From Rotaria sp. Silwood1 (taxonomy: Eukaryota; Rotifera; Eurotatoria; Philodinida; Philodinidae): a DNA stretch of 64,000 nucleotides. Made by a program: the position numbers and the translations under genes. The notes beneath the pieces were generated by a model. That model did not search any database. It was not told where the DNA came from and saw nothing but the letters and a program-made list of their open reading frames with translations. The stretch lies in the NCBI GenBank assembly GCA_905250075.1, contig CAJNOP010000032.1, positions 193,675-257,674 of the forward strand. The letters run 5' to 3'. Each line of letters begins with the position of its first letter. Positions within the stretch are counted from its first letter, which is position 1. Of this stretch, positions 48,362 through 59,013 are shown piece after piece.

Positions 48362-48621
48362 TTAACCAACTCTTGGTTCCGATGAAACAAGATTATTGTA
48401 GTCAAAGAATACATGTACACGATTCTCTCGAATATATCTTGTTGTTGGTGAACCTTCTGGTAGCAGAATTACTTCTAAACCTATAAAATATATACATTTT
48501 TAAACCTTGAAATTCAAACAAGAATATCATTTTTGTTACCTGGATATTCATTTTGAATTGTTTGAACAGCTTCGTCACCTAGCATGCCAACCAGATCAGA
48601 CCAAGATTCATTATGTGACAT
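48362..48621 (-). CDS. Potato-inhibitor-I family serine protease inhibitor (2 exons)
   Basis: Exons 48621..48540 and 48480..48362 flank a 59-bp GT-AG intron (donor CCAG/GTAACA, acceptor TTTTATAG/GTTTAG, phase 1) and give a 66-residue protein, the family's normal size. The family pattern is plain: WSDLVG near the start, the helix with EAVQTIQNEYP, the strand VILLPEGSP, the binding loop SPTTRYIRENRV, and the end EPRVG. Aligned to eglin c and CI-2, the P1 residue is Arg and P1' is Tyr, which predicts inhibition of trypsin-like proteases. The inner-loop Arg residues that support the loop are kept. There is no signal peptide. Families of this type occur in plants, leeches, molluscs and some microbes. 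A decayed copy lies 1 kb away. Confidence 0.9.
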
Positions 48622-49359
48622 ATTTATGTATTGCAAATGATTAAAATGGTATCACACGCAAAACCATAATAGGTGACACAAATATGTTCAACCTATTCTT
48701 TTATCTTCACTATGATAAAGTTGAAACAATGGATTCGACACTTATCTATATTAGAAAGGAAAAAATTTTAAGTTTCCTCATGGTACATGGTTATTCGTAC
48801 TAAAATGTTTTCTATCTAAACTCGAATTATTTCTTATCAAGCATTTAAACTAATTGAGAAAAAAAACCAGTTTCGAAAGAAATTTTACTAATAAAAATTC
48901 ATCTCATACGTGGAGTCCATTTGACGTCTGTGACTAGTAATTACAAGCGGCTTAGACACATCGACATTATTAGAGTGCATTGAAAAAACAACTCAATTTC
49001 ATTAGTTTCAACAGGCTTCAAATATATTCACTCATCTTGATACAATACACCATGTTAAAACACTTTCAAAGAAAAACCGGCGATATAGCCCATATTGAGA
49101 TATCAGCGGTATGTATTACATGGTTCTATTCTATTTTATATTTAGTGTCACGAACTGATTCTAAAATTATAGGATAGTTAATCACGGCAAAGACATCTGT
49201 ATCACAGCAAACTTGTCCATATAATCATTACAAATATCATAAATAGACTTTTTCATACTTGATTCTTTCATTATTGATAATTTAAGAATTGAAAACAATA
49301 CTAATATTTTTATATATTACAGTCGATTGATTCTTCACTTGAATATTTTTGTTGATTGA

Positions 49360-49589
49360 AAGAAAAATGATTTTATTTTCTGCCGCAGAATATATGTTAC
49401 CGATAAACCTACTGGTAATGAAATCATGTGTAAACCTATAAAATATGTACATCTTTTAACATTGAAATTAAAAAAAAAAACCGTCATTTTTTTTTCTTTC
49501 TTATATGACTTTTGACTTTGTACTATGAAAACAGTTTGATTAACTGGTCTATCAGTCAGATACGCCCATGTTTGATTCTTTCTTGACAT
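49360..49589 (-). pseudogene. Decayed tandem copy of the potato-inhibitor-I gene
   Basis: It has the same two-exon layout as the intact gene. An ATG opens a frame with a conserved Trp (MSRKNQTWAYL), and after a matching TTTTATAG acceptor at 49436 comes GLHMISLPVGLSVTYILRQ, aligned with GLEVILLPEGSPTTRYIRE. The exon 1 frame loses the family pattern after the Trp and the usual donor site is not found. The second exon lacks the C-terminal PRVG and runs on in another direction. It is probably not functional; a strongly diverged working copy is less likely. Confidence 0.65.
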
Positions 49590-49600
49590 ATTTAAGTAGT

Positions 49601-50492
49601 GTGAATATTTAGAAATAATAATTTTTTCTATGCTCTCTTTGATCTATTTATAGAAATGATGGAAGAGAACAGTATTTGTTCTTTGTTCTGCATCGTATCC
49701 TTGAAGACAATATTTTTTTGACGTGTTTGCACTCTCTTTCGCATATGCGAATCATTATCAAGTGACTATTTTTATAATCGATACAATAGATATAAAACAC
49801 GTATTGTTATGGTTAAAAAGCATCTATGAAAAGAAAAATGATTGTGTTTGTTTTGTGAATGGTATCTAACGGTGTTGTTTTATTCTTGTACATTGACCAT
49901 GATTATTTGTTTTCAATAAAATGAAATACTTCCATTTGAAACGAGTCTCATAAATATTACTCGTTCAGAATAATATTTTCGAGTAATCATTGAACATAGT
50001 TGAAAAATGAAAGATGCGATTTTTATTAAATACTAGTTAGAGAAGTAAACAAAACTTTCATGTAAAAACAAGCAATAGATTATGATTTTAGTAAAGAAAG
50101 AGTTTTAGAATGTTGAAAACAATTGGCATAATAAAATTTAATCATAAATTGTTAATAACTTGCTTTTGTATATGTCAAGATCATTTATTCATATCACCGA
50201 GAAGATTCATTACACATATAGTTGAAAAAAAAAACTCAAATAAAAAAACAAAATGTCTATTTTTAATTTGATATATCATTGAGAGATGAATTGACAAGTA
50301 TCATATAGATATTTTGATTAATATTTTTTGATTATGTCTGTAAATATTTCTTTAACAACTATGAAACCTTTTATTTGATTTAGTTTCAGTCTCTGTAATT
50401 AATACAATTTGATACTTATGGATTGATTATTGAAATAAAGCAAAAAAATAAAATGAAAAGAAAATTCTGAACCACCGGTTAACCATATGTTA
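49601..50492. other. Intergenic, nothing recognised
   Basis: AT-rich spacer between the inhibitor duplication and the F-box gene. The F-box gene ends toward it, so it includes that gene's 3' flank. Confidence 0.5.
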
Positions 50493-51479
50493 TTATGCAT
50501 TTCCTGTTGTCACACAGTAATAATACCATCCGCCACTCCATTCTATTTTTCTACATTTCATATGACGAAATAATGGACTCATACAACGTAATGTATCCAT
50601 ATGTTCAATATATGTTTGTTTAAATGAACAATTAAAACGTTCTAACCATGGTACACGTGTAACGAGTTCAAAAGCAAGTTGTTTAAAATCAATAATTGTT
50701 AAACTATCACAAGCTATATAAAGATAACGTAAACATGGTAAATGTGATAATAATGGATATAAATCATCTAATCTATTACATGTATTCATTGTTGTATGTA
50801 AATGAATTAAATGTTTATGTTGATAATTTTTATTAGTTATAGAAATTTTTGACATTGTATCATCGGACATCCATCGTACAATAGTAACTTTAAGACGACG
50901 TAATGTTGGTTGTAAAGATAATATTAAATCAATATCACATGGTGTTACTCGATCAAAAATCATTGTTTGAATATGTGATAAATTAGAAGTAGTTAATATA
51001 AAATAATTTGGTATAGAAGGTAAATGATATACTTTTAACCATGAAAAATTTTGTTCATTAGAAAAATGTCTATTAAAAATAATTTCATTTAAAATTTCTT
51101 CATCTTTTGACCATTTCAAAAAAGTTAAACGTTTAAGATAAGGTAAATTTTTTGGATGAATTGAATCAAGTTGTTCTTTAGTTAATTTTGTATCAATAAT
51201 TAATGAACATAAATAAGGATATTGTTTAAAATCTAATAAATCATATGATATACGTAAATGAATAAAAACAATTTGTTTAGAAAAATAATTTAATGCACAA
51301 ATATTTTCATCTGTATTTTCATTTAAATCAAAACTTATTCGAACAGAACGAATTATTGCACTAAAACGATGATTAAGATCATGCCATACATGATATAAAT
51401 CAATTGGAGAAATATAAGAAAATAAATCAAGAAAAAGTTCATCAGGAAATATTTCTAAACGAGATTGTTTATTATTCAT
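50493..51479 (-). CDS. F-box protein with LRR-like C-terminal part
   Basis: A single-exon gene of 328 residues. The N-terminal F-box spans about residues 9-50 (LEIFPDELFLDLFSYISPID, then LYHVWHDLNHRFSAI). The rest is a series of irregular leucine-rich strands and helices (PYLKRLTFLKWS, PTLRRLKVTIVRW, LPCLRYLYIACDS) typical of the large bdelloid F-box family. The F-box should bind Skp1 in an SCF ubiquitin ligase, and the C-terminal part would choose the substrate. The product ends in WYYYCVTTGNA, and the frame is whole. The gene sits alone, with AT-rich spacers on both sides. Confidence 0.88.
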   Translation of the reverse strand: MNNKQSRLEIFPDELFLDLFSYISPIDLYHVWHDLNHRFSAIIRSVRISFDLNENTDENICALNYFSKQIVFIHLRISYDLLDFKQYPYLCSLIIDTKLTKEQLDSIHPKNLPYLKRLTFLKWSKDEEILNEIIFNRHFSNEQNFSWLKVYHLPSIPNYFILTTSNLSHIQTMIFDRVTPCDIDLILSLQPTLRRLKVTIVRWMSDDTMSKISITNKNYQHKHLIHLHTTMNTCNRLDDLYPLLSHLPCLRYLYIACDSLTIIDFKQLAFELVTRVPWLERFNCSFKQTYIEHMDTLRCMSPLFRHMKCRKIEWSGGWYYYCVTTGNA

Positions 51480-54400
51480 CTAAAATAATATTATTAAATC
51501 ATATATTAATTTATAATAATCAAAAACTTAGATGAATTTATTTCTTCTATATTAATATGTTTGTTTTTCTTTTATGAGTAACTCATATATATAACGAAAT
51601 GATTGGTCATATAATTTATTCTGTTTCTTTTTTTTTTTATTTGACAAATAGTTATTTTCTCATTTGTCATAGCTCCTTTTGTATGAATTATGTGTTTATA
51701 GAAAATATAGAATATAAGAAAAAAGAATAGAGATGTATAAGAATTGAGAAAGTGTGACCTCGAGAATAAAACATATGTCAACATTGTTTTGTTTGTTGTT
51801 TTTAAAGTTTTTATCAATTAAATAAGAACTTTCGTACTACTGTACGATTGTCTGTATATACAATACAGTGATTGCATATTCTATTGCTGTGAAATAATAG
51901 ACACATCATTTTGTAACCAAGGTTTTATCCTATATTTCTATAGATGTACTGCGTATATATGGCATATTCTTAGAGGTACTGATATAGTTACTCTTGCAAG
52001 TCTTTATTTCTTTTATGATTGTCAGAAAAGTTTCAGAATCGTTACATCATAAAGTTAAGTAATTAATTACCTTGTCTATGGAATCAAATTTCATGTCACA
52101 TATACGAATGAATAACAAAAGAAAGAAAAAATCATAATGTATTTTCGTTTTTTTTTTATTAATTTCTTTAATGGTTTCATAGTGATCAAACATTAAGAGG
52201 ACGTACACGTTTTGAGCATTTTCGAAGAGTGGTTCATCAAAAAAATTTTGAAAGTCCTAAAATGCATAAATCTTGATGAGTAGAATAACAGGTGTCAAAG
52301 ACTCAAAATTCATTGATGTTTTTTCTTTTAGAATTTATCAAGGTTGCAACAACTAAAAATGTCTTCTCGTCTTCTCTTTCTCAGACATAACACATCTGAT
52401 GGGTAAATAGTGTTTGTTTTTACAGATTCTAAACACTGTTTGAGTTGCGTACTTCTCTTTTAGTTTTTTTTTATCATAAAAACATTAAAACTTGGAGAAC
52501 ACCTTCAAAAGTGCATTTTTTTGAATCATAGCTTTTTTTTTTCGTAAAGAATGACAAAAAAAACTAGCAATAAATCATATTTTAAAGCTAAAAAAGAATC
52601 TATGCACCTTAAACACGTTCTTGTGTAAAAAGAAGAAAGATTCAACTCAATCGGATATACTATAATTGAGAAATGGTGAGTGATTTTTAACTTTGTTTGA
52701 TCAAAAACTAATTTTTCGAAAGTAGCAAAAATTTTCCATCTTATACATGAATTCGTAAAGTATATTCAGAAGATAGTAGATAGTTCGAAGTGCATACAGG
52801 AGCTCCTAAAATTAACGTAGTTCAGCCAAAAATTGTCATGAAGAACTCAGAAACATTTCATTGTCTAAAGAATTAGTTGCTCTATATTACCCTGTATAAT
52901 CAAAAGAAACTATTATGATTTAGTTTTGACTTTGTGAAAATTATATTTTAGAGATTCCGAATTTTTGGAATACAATGAAAATTTTCTTTTCCTTAGAAAC
53001 CGTTCTATCCAAATCACTATTTGAATTCATTATGATAATGAATATTATGGATAAGAATTGAAATTAAATCTATCTGATTGATCGATTTTCAGAGCTTCGA
53101 TATACAGCAGAGAAAAAAACAAAAATGAAAAATTTTAAAATATTCAGTCAGGAATAACACATACCATACGTTAAATAGATTTACCAAAAAAAAAGACGTC
53201 GAAAACTTACAGACAACAATAACTAATATGATAATAAATCAAACATCTAATAACTATGTTTATTTAATTTAAATTTCAAAAAGCATACAAATCAAAGATG
53301 TTTACAAATGGATATTACAACTATCAATAAGCTCATTCAATACCATAAAATTTCTTGTTCAAATAACATAGTGCTTAATCTATCAATCGAACTCTAACAA
53401 ATAGACAACATTCTGCATGAAGATTTGTTTATATTTGATAAAAATATCTATTTCAAATAAGTTTATCGAGACATAGTCTAGTATATTGATTATCATATAA
53501 TTGAAATCGTATATTGAGTTTTATTTTTATATCACCAAAATCACTTAATAATAACCTTTGGAAAAATTATTTCAATAAATTTAGATAAAATATTGAATGA
53601 TAAAAAAGAAAAAATTGCTCACAATTTGGTTGATTTATATTTGATATGATAATATCATTATCGACAGATTCTTCGAATCTGAAAGTACTAATTAAATGAA
53701 CCAAACAAATATTAGATATATGTCGAAGATAACCAATCAGATTGGCTAACTCTTCAACGTCTCATTAAGAATTATATTTTATGTTTAATGAATTAAATAT
53801 TAATAAAATTGTGATCGTTTCATCGTCGTATAAATGAAAATCAAATAGATATAAAGATAATATCTTACGAATAATCTCATTTTAATATTCCAAATCTATT
53901 AGTAAATATGAAAGAAATAGTTTATTGAGTTTAGATAATTGAAAACGTTTTTCACAAATATTTTAATAATATCAATTATAAGTTTTTGATGAACTATAGT
54001 ACCAGAAAAAAAGAATATTTGTAAATTTAGTTAAATGATCAGTTAAGAAATATTGTATTAAATGATATGAATGATGATATAATTGATTTTGATGGAATTA
54101 AACATAAAATTAAAAAGTAATAAAAAAAAGATTTTCATCATTATAACTTGTAAGTCAAACATGAATACAAAACAGAGAAGCATTTAGATAATGAGAAAAT
54201 AAAACTGTAGCTTAAATACAATAAAAATATATCGAATAAAATCTCAGTCTATAAATCTTTTTTATGATTATTCAATGTTTTTATCATTGATTCTTCTCTT
54301 TCTTATTGAAACATATTTAAATCGTATTTAGAAGAAAGTTTAGAGTTCTGATACCTCTTAACTCATAGTACTCTATCCGTAGATGCAACGAAATTTTTTT

Positions 54401-54860
54401 CGTTCACTTAAGAAGTTCCATTCGACTACTATATTAAACAGTTTAATGTGAAGAGACGAAAAAAAAATATATGAACTCTTCTGATTTAGGTTCTTTATTG
54501 TTTTTTAGAAGCAAAATTTTCTTTTAGAAATTATTGTCATAAGTAACTTAAACATCATTTATTACTCTTAGTCTGGTGCAGATTCATTAATTAGTTACGA
54601 AGATTTTTCCCGTTATGTCATAGCTTTTCTCGATAGTGCTTTTTATGTTTAGTAATTAACTAAGTCCACCAATATTGTCATTCTTGACTGATCGATCAAT
54701 GGACATAGAACACAAAAAAGAAATAAATAAATAAAACAATCTGCCAACTAGAATATATCTTTATTTTATTGACAACAATTTAACTACTATGAAAAGTGTT
54801 TAATAAAGAAAATAAGTTAAAAAAAATTCTACTATCCTTATTCAATTTTGCCCAAATAAA
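51480..54860. other. About 3.4 kb without a recognised gene
   Basis: No coding region is supported. The 53.2-54.2 kb part is extremely AT-rich, with a weak minus-strand hint of LRR-like coding (VEELANLIGYLRHIS) that may be a decayed F-box relative. The segment 52.2-52.9 kb has long T runs and no clear repeat structure. Confidence 0.4.
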
Positions 54861-57800
54861 TCACCATAAATATTTCTCTATTGCTTGTACTTCATGTCTT
54901 ACAATAGAATCAAACAAAAATTCCGGTTTAGAATAATAAATATTTTTCTCATTTATCAATAAATTATCATTATTTTGTTTTCTTCTATTAATCATCTCTT
55001 TTTTTGAATTACATATAATAATTAATTTTTCATATCCTATATAATCATTTAATAATGTAGCGCCAGATAATTCAACTATTTCAATTAATTCATCTCGAGT
55101 CATTTTCAATTGTTTTATACCTTTATGACATTCAACAGATATAATACATGATGATGGAAATACAGGTAATTGATCAAAACGACATTGTTTTATACCACGA
55201 GAATTGTTAAATGTTTGTTTATCACGTAAAATTTCATATGAAAATTGATCAACAATAAATGATTGTTTAAGTGATGATATAATCCAATTTATTGAACCAA
55301 CAAATATATGACGAACACATGCTTGAATAATTTGTTTTGTTAATATTGTTGTAAATGAACCAGAATCATTAGCAATAAGATGAGTTGTTGTATCATCGAC
55401 ATAATCAGGTTGAGATTCACATGTCCATTGAATTGATTGAGATTCATTATGAAATTTAGTAATAAATTCTTTGACTTGATACTGCAAATAAAAATAGTTA
55501 ATAATTTATCTTTTATATATATATATATGTAGAAAATAATGAAATTTTAAATTATTATGATAAAGCTAGTGAATGTATAATAGCTGATTTTTCTCTTAAT
55601 TTAAGATTAGAGTCCGTTGGATTCGAATCCGAAAATTTAGAATCCAACAGGTTCTACTTGCACTTTTCAATAATTGAATGAAGAGAACTTCGAATGTATT
55701 TTTGACGGATATTATATAAAATTATTTGAAAGCCTATGATCTTTGCAAAACAGTCCTCGAAAATGGTATTCCGTTTCGATGTTATTTTCATTTTGACATA
55801 TGCTTCAGATGTACAGCTCAAGACATGATTTAAGTGATTATGTTCTCACATCTCGATGTTGATCAAATAAACTTACACACCTATTTGATTAAAATATATC
55901 GAAATTTATTGATTTGTAGCCAACTTTCTTTGAAACGGACTACATTTGAATGTTTTGCGAAGATAATAGATTATAAAATAACTTCGTCTAATATCACATC
56001 AGTCAACAAAAAGACACTCTGAACTCTTCTTTTTCAATTGTTGAAGATCACAAGTCGTCAGATATTGCCGTTGTCGAGTTATTCAGCTTACACTCATCTC
56101 TGTTTTAATTCTAACGCAATCATTCATTTGTTGAGATTAGTAGAATAGTAATAATGAGTCAATTTCTCTACACCAAATCTTAAGAATTTCACACACAAAA
56201 GAAAAACACTATCAAACATATTTGATGAAGTAATCAAAAATATTATATTGATATAGTTACTATTTTTGTATACTAAGTATACATATAATTATATGTGTTA
56301 AGTGAAAAGAAATATCTAAGAAAAATGAAGATATTCTGAAATGTCTTATTACAGAATATTTTGTTAAAGTGTTAGTAATGAATCTATGACATGTAAAAAT
56401 AATAGTTTAAGAATAAAATTCTCTATGAACAAATTATTGAAACAAAACTAACTTAAAGTTCAGATTAGACTACTTGTCTTGAGTTGATTCAATCTAGTAT
56501 AAAAGAATTCAAATAATTATGAATACGTACTATCGCATATTTTTAATATATGAGTAAATAATTCTAATAAATTAAAATCAATGTTTAAAATATCGTTTAT
56601 GTTCATTGATTTATAACTTAAAAAAAAACAATACTTGTTCAAAATGAACAATAATAAAATTAAAAATCAAATCTAATGTTAGAGTTTGTACCGTGAATGT
56701 TTTTTGCACAGACTACATAAAATGCTTCGAGAATTATTGCGTAATTCTTCAAATTTATGTCTATTACACGACCGATTACACAAGTAGTAGCATATGGGAC
56801 ATAAGTAACATATTTCGCAGTTACTCATAATTAGATGTTTACTAAATATAATTATGATGTGAAGATGGTTAACATATAAATGAACATTGTTTTTTAAAAA
56901 AAATCGGTATTTATGTGAAATGTAAACAAAGAAATTCATAGTCAATTCATTAAATTTTTCATCTGAAAATAAAACTTGGTTTGAATTTGTTTGTTGCGTT
57001 TTCTATCACAGATAGAAACTTTCAATATTATGTTTTTCTTCCACTGCTCTCTTTTTATTTGCGACCGTGTAATTACAAAAGACAACAATATTTATTTTCT
57101 AATTTTTCTCAGATAAGTATAATCATATAGGCTTGTTCTATTATAATTTTGTTCAAGTTTGGTTATCTATACTAAGAAACAAATCCAATTACGATGTTGT
57201 CTTTCGATGAAAAATTCGATGATTGTGAAAAAAACGACAATTATTCGTTTTACACATCACCATTGAAACGCAATAAAAATAATTATACGGCTTTTCTTTC
57301 TACTATAACATAAATACCGATTTTCATGAACAATCTTCATTCATTCGTTACCCATCTTAACATTATTTTATTTACTAGACGTCTCATCATATGTCGATAC
57401 AAAACATGTTACTTATGCTTCATATGCTGTTTGTATAATCGGTCGTGTAATAGAAATAAATTTGAAGAATTACGTAATAATTCTCGATGTGTGTCAAGTA
57501 ATCTGTGGAAACGTTAATTTTATATTAGATTTTCATTTTATTATTGTTCATTTTAAACAAGAATCTTTTGTTTCTTATAATGCTCATATCAAACACTAAG
57601 AGTACAAACTAACCTTAGTAATTCATATAATTAACTAAAAAAAACCATTAAACTTTGTGAAATAGAATAGAGATACATTGTGAACAAAGCATCGATTTTA
57701 CTTTGTTATAAGAGAATAGATGCAATAAGTGCACACAACGTATAGCGGGAAAGTCTTGCCTAAAAAAGAAAATATTCGCTTATTTTTTGACTACTGAAGG

Positions 57801-59001
57801 CAATTAGTTACAATTAGAAATTTTTTGCTATTTCCAAATACATGATCAGATTTTTCTTCTAGTGTTAAAGTTGAACATCTATCAGTAAATTTTGCAAAAA
57901 AGTCCAAAGATTGTATTTTTACAAAGCAAAATAATGGTTTTCGTACAGTCCTTCGTTTATGTCTTAGAACAGTTTAAATTTAACATTATTGTAGAGCATT
58001 TTGAATCTGATATGTTTTAATCGAAATATAAAATTGAACTAAATAGTATTCCGTACAATCATTATTTTGAAACAATCTAATGGTACTTATCTAGGCTTTA
58101 CTTTGCTGTCTTTAAGTAACCAAAAAATGAGTGAATATTTTTTAGCACAATATTGACGTCATAGATTAAGCATCTGATCATTACTGATATTGTTAAAGAA
58201 CAAATAGACTCAGTTTTACAAATTTTATTATATCCCTTTTCATTATTAGAGTTGTAATTGCCTCTTTTAGAAAATTTTTCAGCCTTCAAACTTAAAAAGA
58301 ATCTCATAGAGACGAGATCAATACAAAAAACTTATTGGTAGCAGTCAGACTCATCAATCTTAGTTCAAAATTATATAATTAAAATTTGTTTTTTCTCTAA
58401 TTTGTTTTTTTTTTAGTTCCTATCAATAATTTTGATCTCCTATTTAACTTTTAAACTATGACTAATAAAATGTAAAATCAACTTTTAAATAAATATTTTT
58501 CATATAAATAATACATACAATTTGTCTTTTGTTCAGAGATGATGAAACAGAAATCACAATTCCTAATGATTCATTTAATTCTTCATTTTCACGTTTAACA
58601 ATTTGTTCTAGCTAAAACAAGAATATTAAATATTATGATTAACTTCAAAAAAAACAAAAATAAACAAGACCTTAAAATCATACTTTATTATCAATTGTCG
58701 TTTCTAATGAAAGTTTGCGTTTATTATTCTTTCTTTTAATTTTATTATCTAAACGTTTTAAGTTTTTCTTCAAAGTTCTTGGTTTAAATATTGTTTTTCT
58801 CTTTGATTTGTTTTCTTGATTAAAATGATATATACATAAAGATTCAGATGGTTTACGAACCCTTTGCATACATTGATTACACAGTCTATACCATAACTTC
58901 CTATATGTATTATATTGTTCCCAATAGCCATCTTTGTTTTCTATCATATCTTTTTTAATATATCGTATACGAAATAAAGGTTCCTCATCATCAATTTCCA
59001 T
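54861..59001 (-). CDS. Tandem-BRCT protein, BRCA1/BARD1-like (gene 1)
   Basis: Exons 59001..58684, 58611..58519 and 55481..54861 join in phase 0 to give 343 residues. The short middle exon supplies the first strand of BRCT 1 (GIVISVSSSLNK) and the last exon continues it (YQVKEFITKFHNE). The same exon boundary occurs in the paralogue at 62 kb, which supports the join across a 3,037-bp intron. BRCT 1 keeps the Lys of the phosphoserine pocket (LTKQIIQACV). BRCT 2 ends HEVQAIEKYLW, like the end of BRCA1. The N-terminal part is lysine-rich with a C-x2-C...C-x2-H cluster (LCNQCMQRVRKPSESLCIYH) that could bind zinc. No RING or ankyrin repeats are present. The likely role is reading phosphoproteins in the DNA-damage response. 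The start may lie further upstream because a 3' splice site precedes the ATG in frame. Confidence 0.75.
55482..58518 (-). other. 3-kb intron of BRCT gene 1
   Basis: GT-AG intron (donor CAAATT/GTATGT, acceptor TTATTTGCAG/TATC) inferred from the shared exon boundary with the paralogue. It contains the inverted repeat at 56620-57580 and otherwise AT-rich sequence. It is far longer than the paralogue's intron at the same place (57 bp), so it has grown by insertion. Confidence 0.6.
56620..57580. repeat. Inverted repeat with arms of about 300 bp and a spacer of about 350 bp
   Basis: The left arm (about 56620-56935), read on the minus strand, matches the right arm (about 57290-57580) read on the plus strand. 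Shared blocks include ACATAAATACCGATTTT at the inner ends and AAATTTGAAGAATTACG beside CGATTACACGACC on the left versus CGGTCGTGTAATAGAAATAA on the right. GTTCATTTTGAACAAG versus GTTCATTTTAAACAAG lies at the outer ends. Both arms encode a similar Cys-rich peptide (NRSCNR[H/N]KFEELRNNSR), so the arms may derive from a coding exon or an element's gene. It sits inside the 3-kb intron of BRCT gene 1. Confidence 0.65.
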
Positions 59002-59013
59002 TATGGTTATAAT

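Larger units (their letters stand above)
47893..49600. repeat. Tandem duplication containing the protease inhibitor gene and its decayed copy
   Basis: Copy 1 (about 47893-48717) and copy 2 (about 48718-49600) share, in the same order: AAGTTGAAAC...GAT.CGACA.TTATCTAT; a block with TTTCATATTTAGTATCATGA against TTTTATATTTAGTGTCACGA; TTTAAGAATTGAAAA; TACAGTCGAT followed by CTTGAATATTTTTG; and then the inhibitor exons. Copy 2 carries extra sequence near its start. Divergence is considerable, so the duplication is not recent. Confidence 0.65.

Noticed and set aside
53220-54120. Possible decayed F-box/LRR relative on the minus strand
   Set aside because: Only a short stretch has LRR-like character; too degraded and AT-rich to claim.
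55615-55640. GGATTCGAATCC, like the T-loop (B box) of a tRNA
   Set aside because: It is a simple palindrome; no A box or cloverleaf around it.
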